Shown here: positions 47,201 through 51,999 of the stretch, piece after piece
How the letters are laid out: each line of letters opens with the position of its first letter
Position numbering within the stretch: position 1 is the first letter of the stretch
Assembly: GCA_036245525.1 (NCBI GenBank)
Contig: BTPG01000003.1
Span: 159,987,486 to 160,051,485, forward strand
Direction of reading: 5' to 3'
From: Semisulcospira habei
Lineage: Eukaryota; Mollusca; Gastropoda; Semisulcospiridae
DNA length: 64,000 nucleotides
Position numbers and translations under genes: made by a program
The notes under the pieces: model-generated
Told to the model about the DNA's origin: nothing
Database searches by the model: none
Seen by the model: the letters and a program-made list of their open reading frames with translations, nothing else

Positions 47201-49238
47201 ACCATAACAGATATCATAATAACTCCTGATATTGTCAAGAAAAAATTAAAAGAAATTAAATCCTTCCAAAGCTCAAGGTCCAGACTGCAGGAAACTACAG
47301 ACCAGTAAGTTTAACGTGTATAGTATGTAAAGTTTTAGAGTCTATAGTCCGAGACCGTTAATCATTTTACTGTGACTGTGAATAATATGTACACTGAATG
47401 CCAACATGGTTTTAGAATGAAACGATCATGTGTTACTTGACAACAATAAAATGGTTGACATCATATACTTAGACGTTAGAAAAGCATTTGACACTGTTCC
47501 TCATGAAAGGCTGTGTATGTGGAAACATTTCCAACTGGATAAGAAATTTCTTACAATTTACATGAAAGAGAAAAAGTGGTAAAGGTTGGAAACGCAAAAT
47601 CAGACAAAATAAAGGTGCTGAGCGGTATACCTCAAGGAAGCATCCTAGGACCTATATTATTTACGATATTTATAAATGACTTGCCAGACTGTGTTAATAG
47701 CATGTGCAAAATATTCGCTGACGATGCTAAAATCTATAATGAATCGAGCAATAAAGATGTGTTGCAGTATGATTTGGATCACTTGCAAGAGTGGTCCGAC
47801 ACATGGGACTTGCATTTTAATGTAGAGAAATCCAAGGTCTTGCATGCTGAAAGGAACAATCCTGAACATGATTACTTGATGAAAGTTAACAGCGATATTA
47901 AAAAGGTGGTATCTTGTGAGGAGGAAAGAGACTTAGGTGTTGTTTTTGATAAAGTTCTATCTTTTGACCCCCATATTCAGAACTGTATCAATAAGGCCAA
48001 CAAAATGGTTGGAGTAGTTAAGAGAGCCTTTAATTATCTGGATAAGAACATTTTTAGTAAACTGTATAAATCACTAGTCAGACCACATTTAGAATATGCA
48101 AACACTGTATGGTACCCAGGTTTACAAAGACAATCAGTTGTACTCAAAAGGGTAGAGAGACAAGCAACAAAGCTGGTTAAAGAATGTAGATAAATATGAC
48201 TTACTTAGACTCAAATACTTTGGACTACACTCCTTACATGGGCATGGAATACATGGAGACTTAATCCAAGCTTTTTAAAATTAATAATGGCATCGACGAC
48301 CTAAATTGGAACAACTTTTTTGCTGCACCATTTTGTGACAGAACCAGAAACTCTTAAGGGAAAATCTTTGTATAGCACTGCAACACTAACCTGTGAAAGT
48401 TTTGTTTTTCTAACAGAGTTGCCATTGTTTGGAATGAGTTACCAGTTTCATTAAAAAAAAGCACCTAATATAAATTCTTTTAAAAACCAGCTGGATGAAT
48501 TACCAAAATTTAAAGAGATTTTCTATTCCTATGATGAATGATTTATAGGAAAATTTGCATGCATAACAGACCCATAGAGTAATTAAAGAAAAAAAGGAGA
48601 TTTGCAAAGGTCTCACGGCCTATTTTGTCCTCACAATATACTACTACAACATACCTCTGTCAAACTTCTTGCATTTTCCTTCAAGCTCATAGTTGGTTGT
48701 CCGCAGTTCAATAAGCTGCAGCTGTCATGAAAATAATACGATATTTAATTCTGATACCAACTCATGTAAAAAGAAAAGGTCGCAATTTACTATGGTCACA
48801 ACAACAGAACCAGAATCTGCAGCAAGATGAGATCATGTGACCGTGGCATGGGAGACGGAACAAAATAAAAATTCAATTGCGAAAATGTGATGCTTTCTAT
48901 TCGTCAAAAATTCGGTGTCATTAAGCATCGTGCATATCTGTCTTCATCAACAGATAGCTGTTCATGAACATCCGTCTAGTGAGTCACCATTTCGATAATA
49001 AACAACATGTTTACGCTACCAAAGTGGGCAGTTTTCTGATGAAAACACTAGCAGACAGCTTCTGCACTTCGTTCGTAATGGCCTAATTTCGAAGGTCAGA
49101 ATTAAAAATAATTAAGCAGAACATAAGTACGTATTTATGTGACTTGTGCAATCAGTATGAAATTTTGTTTTATGCATAACAACTCTAGTACGGAACCTGC
49201 ATTCGATGGAACTCCTCCTCCGATAAGGCGGACGCCAT
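8967..49238 (-). CDS. GRIPAP1: GRIPAP1/GRASP-1 orthologue, 20 exons, 3' end outside window
   Basis: Twenty GT-AG exons on the minus strand join in one open phase to 573 codons (1719 nt). Vertebrate GRIPAP1 is a coiled-coil scaffold that binds GRIP1 and acts as a Rab4 effector in recycling endosomes. Identification rests on the start [14 protein letters not shown], then ELRTTNYEL, a DRELVKANK segment, the mini-exon AISKSKKAK and [13 protein letters not shown]. These occur in the same order and spacing as the conserved N-terminus of GRIPAP1. The rest is charged, heptad-like coiled coil rich in Glu, Gln and Lys, with no membrane segment or signal peptide. Known family length is about 840 residues, so roughly the last third is expected left of position 8967, beyond DIRS elements A and B or beyond the window. 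Splice phases agree at every junction, so no exon seems to be missing between exons 1 and 20. The orthology call is from recalled family features, not a search. Confidence 0.85.
9639..9752 (-). CDS. GRIPAP1: GRIPAP1 exon 19
   Basis: 38 codons, acceptor TGTCTAG, donor GTATGA, phase 0 to 0. It encodes [18 protein letters not shown] and [16 protein letters not shown]. The Trp-containing helix stands out from the otherwise Trp-free coiled coil. Confidence 0.83.
9853..10055. repeat. ~200-bp palindromic TTAA MITE (family 1)
   Basis: It begins TTAACCCATTTAGCCCC and ends GGGATTAAATGGGTTAA, with a central hairpin (GTGCCAGATTAG and its complement CTAATCTGGCAC). TTAA at both ends suggests a piggyBac-like non-autonomous element. 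Confidence 0.75.
10672..10914 (-). CDS. GRIPAP1: GRIPAP1 exon 18
   Basis: 81 codons, the longest exon, acceptor CTTTTCAG, donor GTACGA, phase 0 to 0. Motifs include [20 protein letters not shown] and [13 protein letters not shown], a continuous charged helix. Confidence 0.83.
11338..11505 (+). mobile_element. Solo DIRS terminus fragment (E)
   Basis: It reads TTTCCTCAAGAAACATTACC, GATGGCATTACTGTATGGAAG and CAATTTCAGCCCAGTGATCG, matching the outer end and ITR of the DIRS copies but with nothing internal. It is a fifth subfamily or a relic. Confidence 0.7.
11521..11718. repeat. TTAA MITE family 1, second copy
   Basis: TTAACCCATTTACCCC at the left, AAATGGATTAA at the right, with the same inner hairpin. 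Confidence 0.72.
12023..12121. repeat. Internal complementary region of DIRS D
   Basis: Its reverse complement is the right outer end followed directly by the left outer end of D. It includes the palindrome GTATTTTTCGAAAAAATAC. The conserved GGCAAGCGGGGCAGGTGGGA motif is adjacent at 11995-12020. Confidence 0.85.
12225..12605 (-). pseudogene. DIRS D recombinase C-terminal half, HxxR Arg lost
   Basis: It includes [37 protein letters not shown] and [16 protein letters not shown]. The catalytic HxxR reads HEVC: the Arg codon is TGC, compatible with CpG decay. The Tyr is kept. The N-terminal half is missing by deletion. Confidence 0.78.
12620..13488 (-). pseudogene. DIRS D reverse transcriptase, N-terminal half
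   Basis: It is an unusually clean frame: [75 protein letters not shown]. It ends at [13 protein letters not shown] just before the YxDD motif, where the deletion joins recombinase sequence. Confidence 0.82.
13509..15300 (-). pseudogene. DIRS D gag: cysteine module, RS-rich middle, C-terminal domain
   Basis: Reading from 15300, just after a TGTTGCAG acceptor: [26 protein letters not shown] and WSQLW form the Cys module. A Ser/Arg-rich middle (about 14110-14880) with [10 protein letters not shown] and repeated RSR/RPRSRR follows. Then come [20 protein letters not shown] and the conserved [12 protein letters not shown] and [13 protein letters not shown]. Two or three frameshifts separate these parts. 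The leader before it carries three copies of a GGGCACGTGGGGCCCCGCCA-type repeat. Confidence 0.75.
15469..15770. repeat. Three leader repeats in DIRS D
   Basis: Copies of GGGCACGTGGGGCCCCGCCA followed by AGCTAAG begin at about 15470, 15612 and 15740, roughly 130-140 bp apart. They lie between ITR and gag. Confidence 0.75.
16440..16660. repeat. Tandem and inverted short repeats
   Basis: ATCAGTTCAG and GATGTGCCAATACTTC recur about every 75 bp three times. CAAGCTCACT/AGTGAGCTTG forms a perfect inverted pair at 16473-16495. Confidence 0.65.
16694..16828 (-). CDS. GRIPAP1: GRIPAP1 exon 17
   Basis: 45 codons, acceptor GTTTGCAG, donor GTAAGA, phase 0 to 0. It encodes a coiled coil including [19 protein letters not shown] and [17 protein letters not shown] element D lies in the intron that follows. 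Confidence 0.82.
17183..17260 (-). CDS. GRIPAP1: GRIPAP1 exon 16
   Basis: 26 codons, acceptor TTGTTGCAG, phase 0 to 0. It encodes [20 protein letters not shown] and DELQKQ. The donor GTCATT is weaker than consensus, the least convincing splice site in the gene. Confidence 0.72.
17325..17398 (+). repeat. Poly-G-rich tract, G-quadruplex prone
   Basis: Many runs of three or more G within 75 bases, including a run of twelve or more. Similar tracts are at 8528-8580 and 38880-38940. Confidence 0.7.
17404..17609. repeat. TTAA MITE family 1, third copy
   Basis: CCATTTAACCCCACAGCTGC at the left, GGGTTAAATGGGTAA at the right, with inner hairpin GTCAGATTAGCTTGGC / GCCAAGCAAATCTGGC. Ends are slightly decayed. 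Confidence 0.7.
18030..18183. repeat. Long near-perfect hairpin
   Basis: ATATTGAGCAATATTTTGCT, GATGTGATTAC and GACCCGAATCA on the left pair in order with TGATTCGGGTC, GTAATCACATC and AGCAAAATGTTGCTCAATAT on the right, around a loop of about 15 bases. It is a MITE-type fold-back. Confidence 0.75.
18333..18620 (+). mobile_element. 5'-truncated SINE
   Basis: It shares TTTCTCCGGGTACTCCGG, CACTTTGGTA-like, GTTGGGTTCAGTTCGC and AAAGCGCCTAT-type tail blocks with the SINE at 21916. It lacks the tRNA head and ends in (TTTA)n. Confidence 0.7.
18630..20020. other. Intron 15 sequence, nothing assigned
   Basis: I see only small random open frames here. No splice-compatible exon or recognisable transposon domain is found. 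Confidence 0.5.
20026..20112. repeat. ~90-bp hairpin MITE (family 2)
   Basis: TTTTAGTCGCGATGATTCCT pairs with AGGAATCATTGCGACTAAAA, flanked by AACCCTTTGCTTCTC and GAGAAG-type arms. Related copies are at 32890 and 37408. Confidence 0.7.
20412..20511 (-). CDS. GRIPAP1: GRIPAP1 exon 15
   Basis: 100 nt, acceptor ATTACAG, donor GTAAGA. It completes the Lys codon, then [20 protein letters not shown] and [13 protein letters not shown], clear coiled coil, ending in phase 0. Confidence 0.8.
20573..20787. repeat. TTAA MITE family 1, fourth copy
   Basis: TTTAGCCCATTAAGCCCC at the left, GGGGTTAAATGGGTTAA at the right, with the inner hairpin present. Confidence 0.7.
20938..20975 (-). CDS. GRIPAP1: GRIPAP1 exon 14 (38 nt)
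   Basis: It encodes [12 protein letters not shown] plus two bases of a Lys codon, with donor GTAAGT. The acceptor is TTGCTTCAG, directly before GTTCAG. An upstream AG (CCACAG) would read into an in-frame stop, so the inner site is chosen. Confidence 0.72.
21089..21116 (-). CDS. GRIPAP1: GRIPAP1 exon 13 (28 nt)
   Basis: Acceptor GTCCTCAG, donor GTAAGT. It completes the Arg codon and encodes LNKYMKSSR, returning to phase 0. It is very short; supported by strong splice sites on both sides and by phase on both sides. Confidence 0.68.
21343..21612. repeat. TTAA MITE family 1, fifth copy
   Basis: It starts TTAACCCCTTTACTGC, with a near-perfect inner hairpin AGATTAGCTTGGCGCC / GGCGCCAAGCTAATCT, and ends GGGGTTAAAATGGGTT. 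It is about 65 bp longer than its relatives. Confidence 0.68.
21677..21708 (-). CDS. GRIPAP1: GRIPAP1 exon 12 (32 nt)
   Basis: Acceptor ATGACAG, donor GTAAGC, ending in phase 2. It encodes [10 protein letters not shown] plus a split Arg codon completed by exon 13. It is supported mainly by splice sites and phase. Confidence 0.7.
21916..22338 (+). mobile_element. tRNA-derived SINE
   Basis: The head has a pol III A box-like GCGCAGTGGTTAAGG (about 21928) and a B box GGTTCGAAAAC (21971). The body has CTCCGGGTACTCCGG and AGTTCGCAGTGCTTTGAG, and the tail has AAAGCGCCTATATAAAAACG plus (ATT)n. It is flanked by AATAT (21911-21915 and 22339-22343), inside the Gypsy LTR. Confidence 0.83.
22543..23429 (-). 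mobile_element. RNase-H-bearing LINE, 5' truncated, in Gypsy LTR
   Basis: It is flanked by a perfect 13-bp duplication CCCTACAACTGAC (22530-22542 and 23430-23442). It encodes an RNase H domain: [49 protein letters not shown] (four acidic positions plus His). The C-terminal knuckle region and a (GAA)n tail follow. It is an I-clade-like LINE by domain order; clade assignment is inference. A shorter copy sits in DIRS A. Confidence 0.83.
22599..23428 (-). pseudogene. LINE RNase H and C-terminal region
   Basis: One frame is open from the 5' truncation to near the tail. Catalytic motifs are intact: Asp in YTDGSA, Glu in RAEVEA, Asp in LTDAMS, and His/Asp in [13 protein letters not shown]. It was recently active by appearance, but the RT is missing, so this copy makes at most an RNase H fragment. 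Confidence 0.78.
23830..23929. repeat. Internal complementary region of DIRS C
   Basis: Its reverse complement joins the right end (GTAATACCATCGGTAATGTG, TTTTGAGAAAACAAA) to the left end (TGAATTTTTCTTTAAAATTA). The conserved GGCAAGCGGGGCAGGTGGGA motif is at 23800-23824. Confidence 0.82.
24000..24946 (-). pseudogene. DIRS C tyrosine recombinase, decayed
   Basis: The N-terminal part is open ([33 protein letters not shown], box I Arg kept). The C-terminal part reads [18 protein letters not shown], so HxxR is HEIG (Arg to Gly). LALFYLRD is recoverable only in a shifted frame. It is inactive on two counts. Confidence 0.75.
24950..27019 (-). pseudogene. DIRS C gag with spliced start and 24-residue repeats
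   Basis: An 8-nt first coding exon (27012-27019) with donor GTAAAA, and a TGTTGCAG acceptor ending at 26839, put the ATG in frame with a Cys module: [33 protein letters not shown]. Downstream are tandem 24-residue units ([18 protein letters not shown]). The conserved C-terminal gag domain is not recognisable. Confidence 0.6.
26374..26605. repeat. 72-bp tandem repeat in DIRS C gag
   Basis: Units begin at about 26374, 26446, 26518 and 26590 (exact 72-bp spacing), sharing CATCCGCGGTATTCTGCGCA. The two central copies are nearly identical. In the gag frame this is a 24-residue repeat. Confidence 0.85.
27715..27880. repeat. 83-bp tandem duplication in one LTR
   Basis: 27715-27797 and 27798-27880 are nearly identical; the sister LTR has a single copy at about 32266-32348. 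It arose after insertion or by reverse transcription slippage. Confidence 0.88.
28456..28917 (-). pseudogene. Gypsy RNase H region
   Basis: Clean frame with [49 protein letters not shown] and GADYLSRAV, i.e. the RT-linked RNase H of Gypsy elements. The frame stops here, about 240 bp before the LTR, so there is no integrase. Confidence 0.85.
29060..30028 (-). pseudogene. Gypsy reverse transcriptase
   Basis: Motifs: [74 protein letters not shown], and the catalytic box [10 protein letters not shown] (Trp at the x of YxDD, unusual). The Q of the usual SQGLxxA-like loop is lacking. The link to RNase H is broken near 28920-29060. Confidence 0.85.
29930..30398 (-). pseudogene. Gypsy aspartic protease
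   Basis: [18 protein letters not shown] holds the DTG catalytic site, followed by [19 protein letters not shown] and [11 protein letters not shown] (flap and C-terminal strand of retropepsins). It overlaps the RT frame, suggesting a frameshift between them. Confidence 0.8.
30399..31612 (-). pseudogene. Gypsy gag with CCHC knuckle
   Basis: It starts [17 protein letters not shown], then a long purine-rich Glu/Lys/Arg stretch (31270-31560), a capsid-like part ([34 protein letters not shown]), and a CCHC zinc knuckle ([14 protein letters not shown]). Stops and frameshifts near 30760-31050 break it. Confidence 0.78.
31694..32673 (-). repeat. Gypsy 5' LTR, intact
   Basis: 980 bp with TGTTACGATTG...CACGTAACA ends (minus strand). 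It serves as the empty-site reference for all three insertions into the other LTR. Confidence 0.88.
32759..32806 (-). CDS. GRIPAP1: GRIPAP1 exon 11
   Basis: Sixteen codons, acceptor TGTGCAG, donor GTAATG. It encodes [16 protein letters not shown]. The following 11-kb intron holds the whole nested Gypsy cluster. Confidence 0.78.
32890..32981. repeat. ~90-bp TTAA hairpin MITE (family 2)
   Basis: TTAACCCTTTGCGTG and GGTTTCTGTCACGA pair with TTGTGACAGAAACC and CACGCTAAGGGTTAA. TTAA is at both ends. Confidence 0.78.
33217..33287 (-). CDS. GRIPAP1: GRIPAP1 exon 10
   Basis: 71 nt, acceptor CTTTTCAG, donor GTATGT, restoring phase 0. It encodes [20 protein letters not shown], a coiled-coil segment. 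Confidence 0.8.
33450..36089. mobile_element. 2.63-kb TIR element rich in GTAAC/GTTAC motifs, unknown family
   Basis: Terminal inverted repeats of about 34 bp at 33454-33488 and 36052-36085 (GAGTCATTCCACACTRATGA, then TGACT and GGGGG), flanked by ATGA on both sides. The inside has a dozen or more copies of GTTACRCAGTTAC-like words in both orientations, often beside GTGTCGC, and a 378-bp direct duplication. No transposase frame is found; the longest frames are under 100 codons. Confidence 0.7.
35145..35895. repeat. 378-bp tandem duplication inside the TIR element
   Basis: Copy 1 starts at 35145 (GTTTGTGTCGCATGTTACAC), copy 2 at 35523 (GTTTGTGTCCCATGTTACAC); they stay alignable to about 35895 with few differences. 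Confidence 0.85.
36277..36345 (-). CDS. GRIPAP1: GRIPAP1 exon 9
   Basis: 69 nt, acceptor TGTTTCAG, donor GTACAG, phase 1 to 1. It encodes [20 protein letters not shown], the return to helical sequence after the linker. It lies just right of the 2.6-kb TIR element in the next intron. Confidence 0.78.
37285..37337 (-). CDS. GRIPAP1: GRIPAP1 exon 8
   Basis: 53 nt, acceptor TTTACAG, donor GTATGA. It encodes [17 protein letters not shown], a low-complexity acidic linker, ending in phase 1. Confidence 0.75.
37408..37498. repeat. ~90-bp TTAA hairpin MITE (family 2), third copy
   Basis: TTAACCATTTGGCTGTCGGT pairs with ACCGACAGCCAAACGGTTAA, with inner TTTTTGTCACAATGATTCC / ATCATTGTGACAAAA. Confidence 0.8.
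37650..37746 (-). CDS. GRIPAP1: GRIPAP1 exon 7
   Basis: 97 nt, acceptor TGTTTCAG, donor GTGTGT, entering in phase 1 and leaving in phase 2. It encodes [18 protein letters not shown] and then an acidic SPAGSEDVG linker. The donor is fixed by the phase of exon 8. Confidence 0.78.
37905..38450 (-). pseudogene. LINE reverse transcriptase fragment
   Basis: Minus frames give [60 protein letters not shown] and LADDGLIF: the finger, palm and (A)DD motifs of a non-LTR RT in two frames. Both ends are truncated. Possibly the RT of the same RNase-H LINE family, but there is no overlap to prove it. Confidence 0.7.
38517..38679 (-). CDS. GRIPAP1: GRIPAP1 exon 6
   Basis: 163 nt, acceptor TGTTTCAG, donor GTAAGC, ending in phase 1. 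It begins [19 protein letters not shown], has a Ser/Pro/Gly linker ([12 protein letters not shown]), and resumes coiled coil ([13 protein letters not shown]). Confidence 0.82.
39142..39220. repeat. ~80-bp TTAA hairpin MITE (family 3), second copy
   Basis: TTAACTCATTCGAAACAGGT pairs with the end GACCCGTCTCAAATGAGT. It has the same loop words (ATCTGGATAT) as the copy at 8790. Confidence 0.65.
39270..39377 (-). CDS. GRIPAP1: GRIPAP1 exon 5
   Basis: 36 codons, acceptor TTGCTTAG, donor GTTTGC, phase 0 to 0. It contains [13 protein letters not shown] and [14 protein letters not shown], the most recognisable GRIPAP1 stretch in the window. Confidence 0.87.
39626..40681. mobile_element. Possible 1.06-kb TIR element
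   Basis: GGGCTTGTATGCACGTAAATT at the left is inverted at the right as AATTTATGTGCATGCAGGCCC (18 of 21). No clear target duplication was found, and 40190-40460 may be an older repeat trapped inside. Confidence 0.4.
40690..42950. other. Intron 4 sequence with dispersed repeats
   Basis: Holds one copy of a ~345-bp interspersed repeat (41215-41560), an AC/AT-rich tract (41655-41700) and a 27-bp palindrome at 41867-41893 (CTACCGTATTTTCAATACGG core). No exon is supported. Confidence 0.55.
41215..41560. repeat. Interspersed repeat, copy 1
   Basis: Shares GACGTGCCTGCACTGCTTGT, ATCCAATATCAAGAGCTA and CCCAGGGCAGACCCGGG-like blocks with 46045-46400. The family is unknown. Confidence 0.75.
42961..42987 (-). 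CDS. GRIPAP1: GRIPAP1 exon 4 (27-nt mini-exon)
   Basis: Nine codons, AISKSKKAK, with acceptor TGTTTTAG and donor GTAACA. It is too short for ORF calling but is the signature ALSKSKKA-like motif of the family, so the call is firm despite its size. Confidence 0.85.
43280..43341 (-). CDS. GRIPAP1: GRIPAP1 exon 3
   Basis: 62 nt, acceptor TTTCCAG, donor GTTGGT, restoring phase 0. It encodes [20 protein letters not shown], which aligns with the family segment just before the SKSKKA motif. The 5.3-kb intron before it carries a CR1/Jockey-type LINE, an L2-like LINE end and a hAT insertion. Confidence 0.8.
43850..44325 (+). mobile_element. L2/CR1-like LINE 3' end
   Basis: The last part of the polymerase ([20 protein letters not shown], then [20 protein letters not shown] and [10 protein letters not shown]) is followed by a stop, a (TG)n tract at 44177-44249, and an end with GTGCTATATAAATACC. 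This C-terminal module is typical of L2/CR1-group LINEs. Confidence 0.78.
44177..44249. repeat. (TG)n microsatellite
   Basis: About 36 uninterrupted TG units in the L2-like 3' UTR. Confidence 0.95.
45700..45763. repeat. (CA)n microsatellite
   Basis: Interrupted CA dinucleotide array. Confidence 0.9.
46045..46400. repeat. Interspersed repeat, copy 2
   Basis: Same as 41215-41560, about 85-90 percent by eye, same orientation. Confidence 0.75.
47270..48541 (+). pseudogene. CR1/Jockey-type LINE reverse transcriptase, 3' part
   Basis: Starts near [19 protein letters not shown], then [18 protein letters not shown] in another frame, then a clean 205-codon frame (47576-48193) with [20 protein letters not shown], catalytic [33 protein letters not shown] and [18 protein letters not shown]. 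Frameshifted remains run to about 48541. It lies in GRIPAP1 intron 2, antisense. Confidence 0.85.
48655..48721 (-). CDS. GRIPAP1: GRIPAP1 exon 2
   Basis: 67 nt, acceptor ATGACAG, donor GTATGT. It encodes [16 protein letters not shown] and onward, ending in phase 1. The LIELRT core continues the exon 1 MQ as expected for the family. An alternative AG six bases further in would delete LQ. Confidence 0.85.
49197..49238 (-). CDS. GRIPAP1: GRIPAP1 exon 1 (start codon)
   Basis: Fourteen codons reading [14 protein letters not shown], followed by donor GTTCCG, phase 0. The ATG at 49238 is chosen because this peptide is the conserved N-terminus of the family. No TATA box is evident just upstream; a fold-back repeat begins about 280 bp upstream. 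Confidence 0.85.
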
Positions 49239-49516
49239 CTTGTCTAATGTTGTGAATGAAAACGAGGTTTTGAACTCGAAAATGTATCTATTTATTACAG
49301 GATGAAAGAATGTGTGCATGCGCGCTGTCATAGCATGCTCTAATGCTGCGACATAAAAATGAGCATTCTGGTGATGCGCTTTTTTGGTTTAGTTTTAGAT
49401 GTGAATGTGCAGTGTATACAAGAGTCTACTGACGCGGAAGGTCAACTTTGCACCTGTAACTGGACTGGGGTTAGGCGGTTTGTTATTAGTCAGAACTGTC
49501 CATCTAACATGAAATA

Positions 49517-50067
49517 GGGCTCGGGGAAGCTGACGTCATCATGCAGGTCGTGGCGGCCATCTTAAGAGGGTTCGCGATAGGGCCCTCAAAGGGAAATCGC
49601 TGTCAGGGTAATGTCAGGAAAGTCCTGACGTGCTATAGGCAATAACAGCAAGTCTTGCCATCACCGTAGGAAACCGCTAACCAGAATCTGTTTTTGTTTG
49701 TTTCCAAAGAGGAAGAAACATGATGAAAAAAAAAAAAAAAAAAACCAACGTGTTGAAACACTACTTCGCTACTATCTTAAGTCTATTCTATCCTCTAAAG
49801 ATGGCGGCTGACGCCATAGTCATCAGATAGTAGTGAAATAGTGTTTCAACACGTTTTTCTTCATTTTTCTTCCTCTTTGGAAACAAACAAAAAACAGATT
49901 CTGTTGAGCGGTTTCCTACAATGATGGCAAGACTTGATGTTATTGCTTATAGTACGTCAGGACTTTCCTGACATTACAAAAACAGCAATATCCCGCTGAG
50001 CGCTTAGTCCCTTATCCTCACAAGATGGCCGCCACGACTGGCGTGATGACGTCAGCTTCTCGCTACC
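49517..50067. repeat. ~550-bp fold-back element upstream of GRIPAP1
   Basis: Two arms of about 260 bp pair: AAGCTGACGTCATCA / TGATGACGTCAGCTT, GTCGTGGCGGCCATCTT / AAGATGGCCGCCACGAC, GTAATGTCAGGAAAGTCCTG / CAGGACTTTCCTGACATTAC, CAACGTGTTGAAACACTA / TAGTGTTTCAACACGTT. The spacer near 49780-49820 contains AAGATGGCGGC. Confidence 0.85.
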
Positions 50068-50169
50068 ATCTCTTTTGTGGTCTAGGGATTAGTAGATGGG
50101 TTGGAGATTACTATGAAGTGTAACAGCTGAATTAGTGTCTGCGTCACTGATGTTTTACACTGGTCTCGC

Positions 50170-50250
50170 ATGCACATTAATTATGTGTGTGTCCGTCTTG
50201 CGTTGTGTTCATTTATCCTTGAAAAATAAAGTTTCACATTTAATTTCATA
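50170..50250 (+). mobile_element. Probable LINE 3' tail
   Basis: Ends AAAAATAAAGTTTCACATTT, like the tail at 61000-61043. No coding remains. Confidence 0.4.
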
Positions 50251-50254
50251 AGTG

Positions 50255-50400
50255 GTTGCTGGTCAACTCGCCAATATGCCAACTCGTCAAGCGCCATCTC
50301 GCCCAAGGTACCGGTCAACTCGCCAAAGTAAGCAGTGTCGCCAAAGTAAAGGGTCAAGTCGCCCCAGAAAGGAGTCAACTCGATCATACATGGTCAAGTC
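50255..50400. repeat. GTCAACTCGCC-type short repeats
   Basis: GGTCAACTCGCCAA, CAACTCGTCAAG, GGTCAACTCGCCAAAG and GTCAAGTCGCCCCAG recur about every 20-40 bp. Related words are at 54110-54145, next to the satellite. Confidence 0.7.
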
Positions 50401-50427
50401 ACCCAAGATCGTTTGCTTGCTTGTTTC

Positions 50428-50429
<2 letters not shown>

Positions 50430-50522
<93 letters not shown>
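50430..50522. repeat. (TG)n microsatellite
   Basis: About 46 TG units. Confidence 0.95.
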
Positions 50523-50524
<2 letters not shown>

Positions 50525-51231
50525 GTGTGTGTTTGAGTGAGTGTGTGCCGTGTGGTGGATCCAAATGAGGTAGGCTCTAAAGTTCATGTTACCGCCCATC
50601 ATCACCGCCGCTCTGTCCACATGAAAGAGCATCCGTCAGTGTCTGTGCTTTGCTGCCGTAAATATTCAAAACACTGTGTCGGCGAACCATCTCAAGTAAA
50701 CTTTACTGCTTTATGATGCCATAAGGATCAGGAACTTATCAACGAAATTTCACTATTCTCAATATTACTGAAGACGACTTGTGCTGAGCTAGATTCTCCT
50801 GTGTCTAAATAAACCATAGCTAGACCTATATCGGTGTAGCGTTTGGTAACCAACTGTTGCAGAAGTTTTTGTTTGTGGGTGTGTGTGTGGGGGGGGGGGG
50901 AGGGGGGAGTAGTAGCTGCGGTATAGGGCTTTTAAAGTTTACGACGGACAATAGGACAGATGATGGATGGACAACTGGCCCATACTTACCTACTTTTGCT
51001 GTCCAATGTAGTCTTACACTCTGTGTTTATGATTGCCATGTGCAAAGAGTGGGTAACTGCAAGGTTCGTAAATACCTCTCAGCCGACGGGGCCCCAATTC
51101 CATCTGTCCTGCCGATGACACCAGGTGCAAAGCCAGGAGCCTGCAGGTTTCTGGAACGTTTTTTTTTATTCGGTTGTTTGCTTGTGTGTGTGTGATGGTG
51201 ATTTTTTTTATTCGGTTGTTTGTTTGTTTGT

Positions 51232-51254
51232 TTGTGTGTGTGTGTGTGTGTGTG

Positions 51255-51336
<82 letters not shown>

Positions 51337-51352
51337 TTGTGTGTGTGTGTGT
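51232..51352. repeat. (TG)n microsatellite
   Basis: Long TG array with two interruptions. Confidence 0.95.
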
Positions 51353-51816
51353 GCGTCCCCGTGGACAGAGGATATTCCCACCTATGCTCTTTGCCTGCAC
51401 TTTGCATGTAGGAGTATATTGAGATTATAGCTCGAGTATTTCAAGATGTGTTCTTGGACTTGTCGAGTGCGGGCTCATTGCGGCCGTCGGCCTGAGGATC
51501 CTTGTCTACTGGGCGACTAGAAACAAAGGCAGCAGGAGGGGCACAGGATACAAGGCACAAAAACTGTTTATTCTTTGTACATCAGACATTTTCGGACTTA
51601 AAACGCACACGCACACACACACACACTGTGACACACAGAGGCTAATTTGACTAATTTTGTTCATTTTAGTTGTTGTGGCCGGTTATTTGACAGGTTCAGG
51701 CGTCGAATGCCTCGCTATACTAAAAAACAAGTGAACCTGGTCCAGCTGCAAGAGCCGTAGATCCCTAGAGCCCCGCTGTGCGGGGCCTCATGAGGATCAA
51801 TGTCTCTTGTTGACAC

Positions 51817-51932
<116 letters not shown>

Positions 51933-51939
51933 TATTATA

Positions 51940-51985
<46 letters not shown>

Positions 51986-51999
51986 CACTGGTTCAAGTA

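Noticed and set aside
50252..51430. Open frames rich in Val-Cys or His-Thr on both strands
   Set aside because: They are translations of (TG)n arrays and have no independent coding signal.
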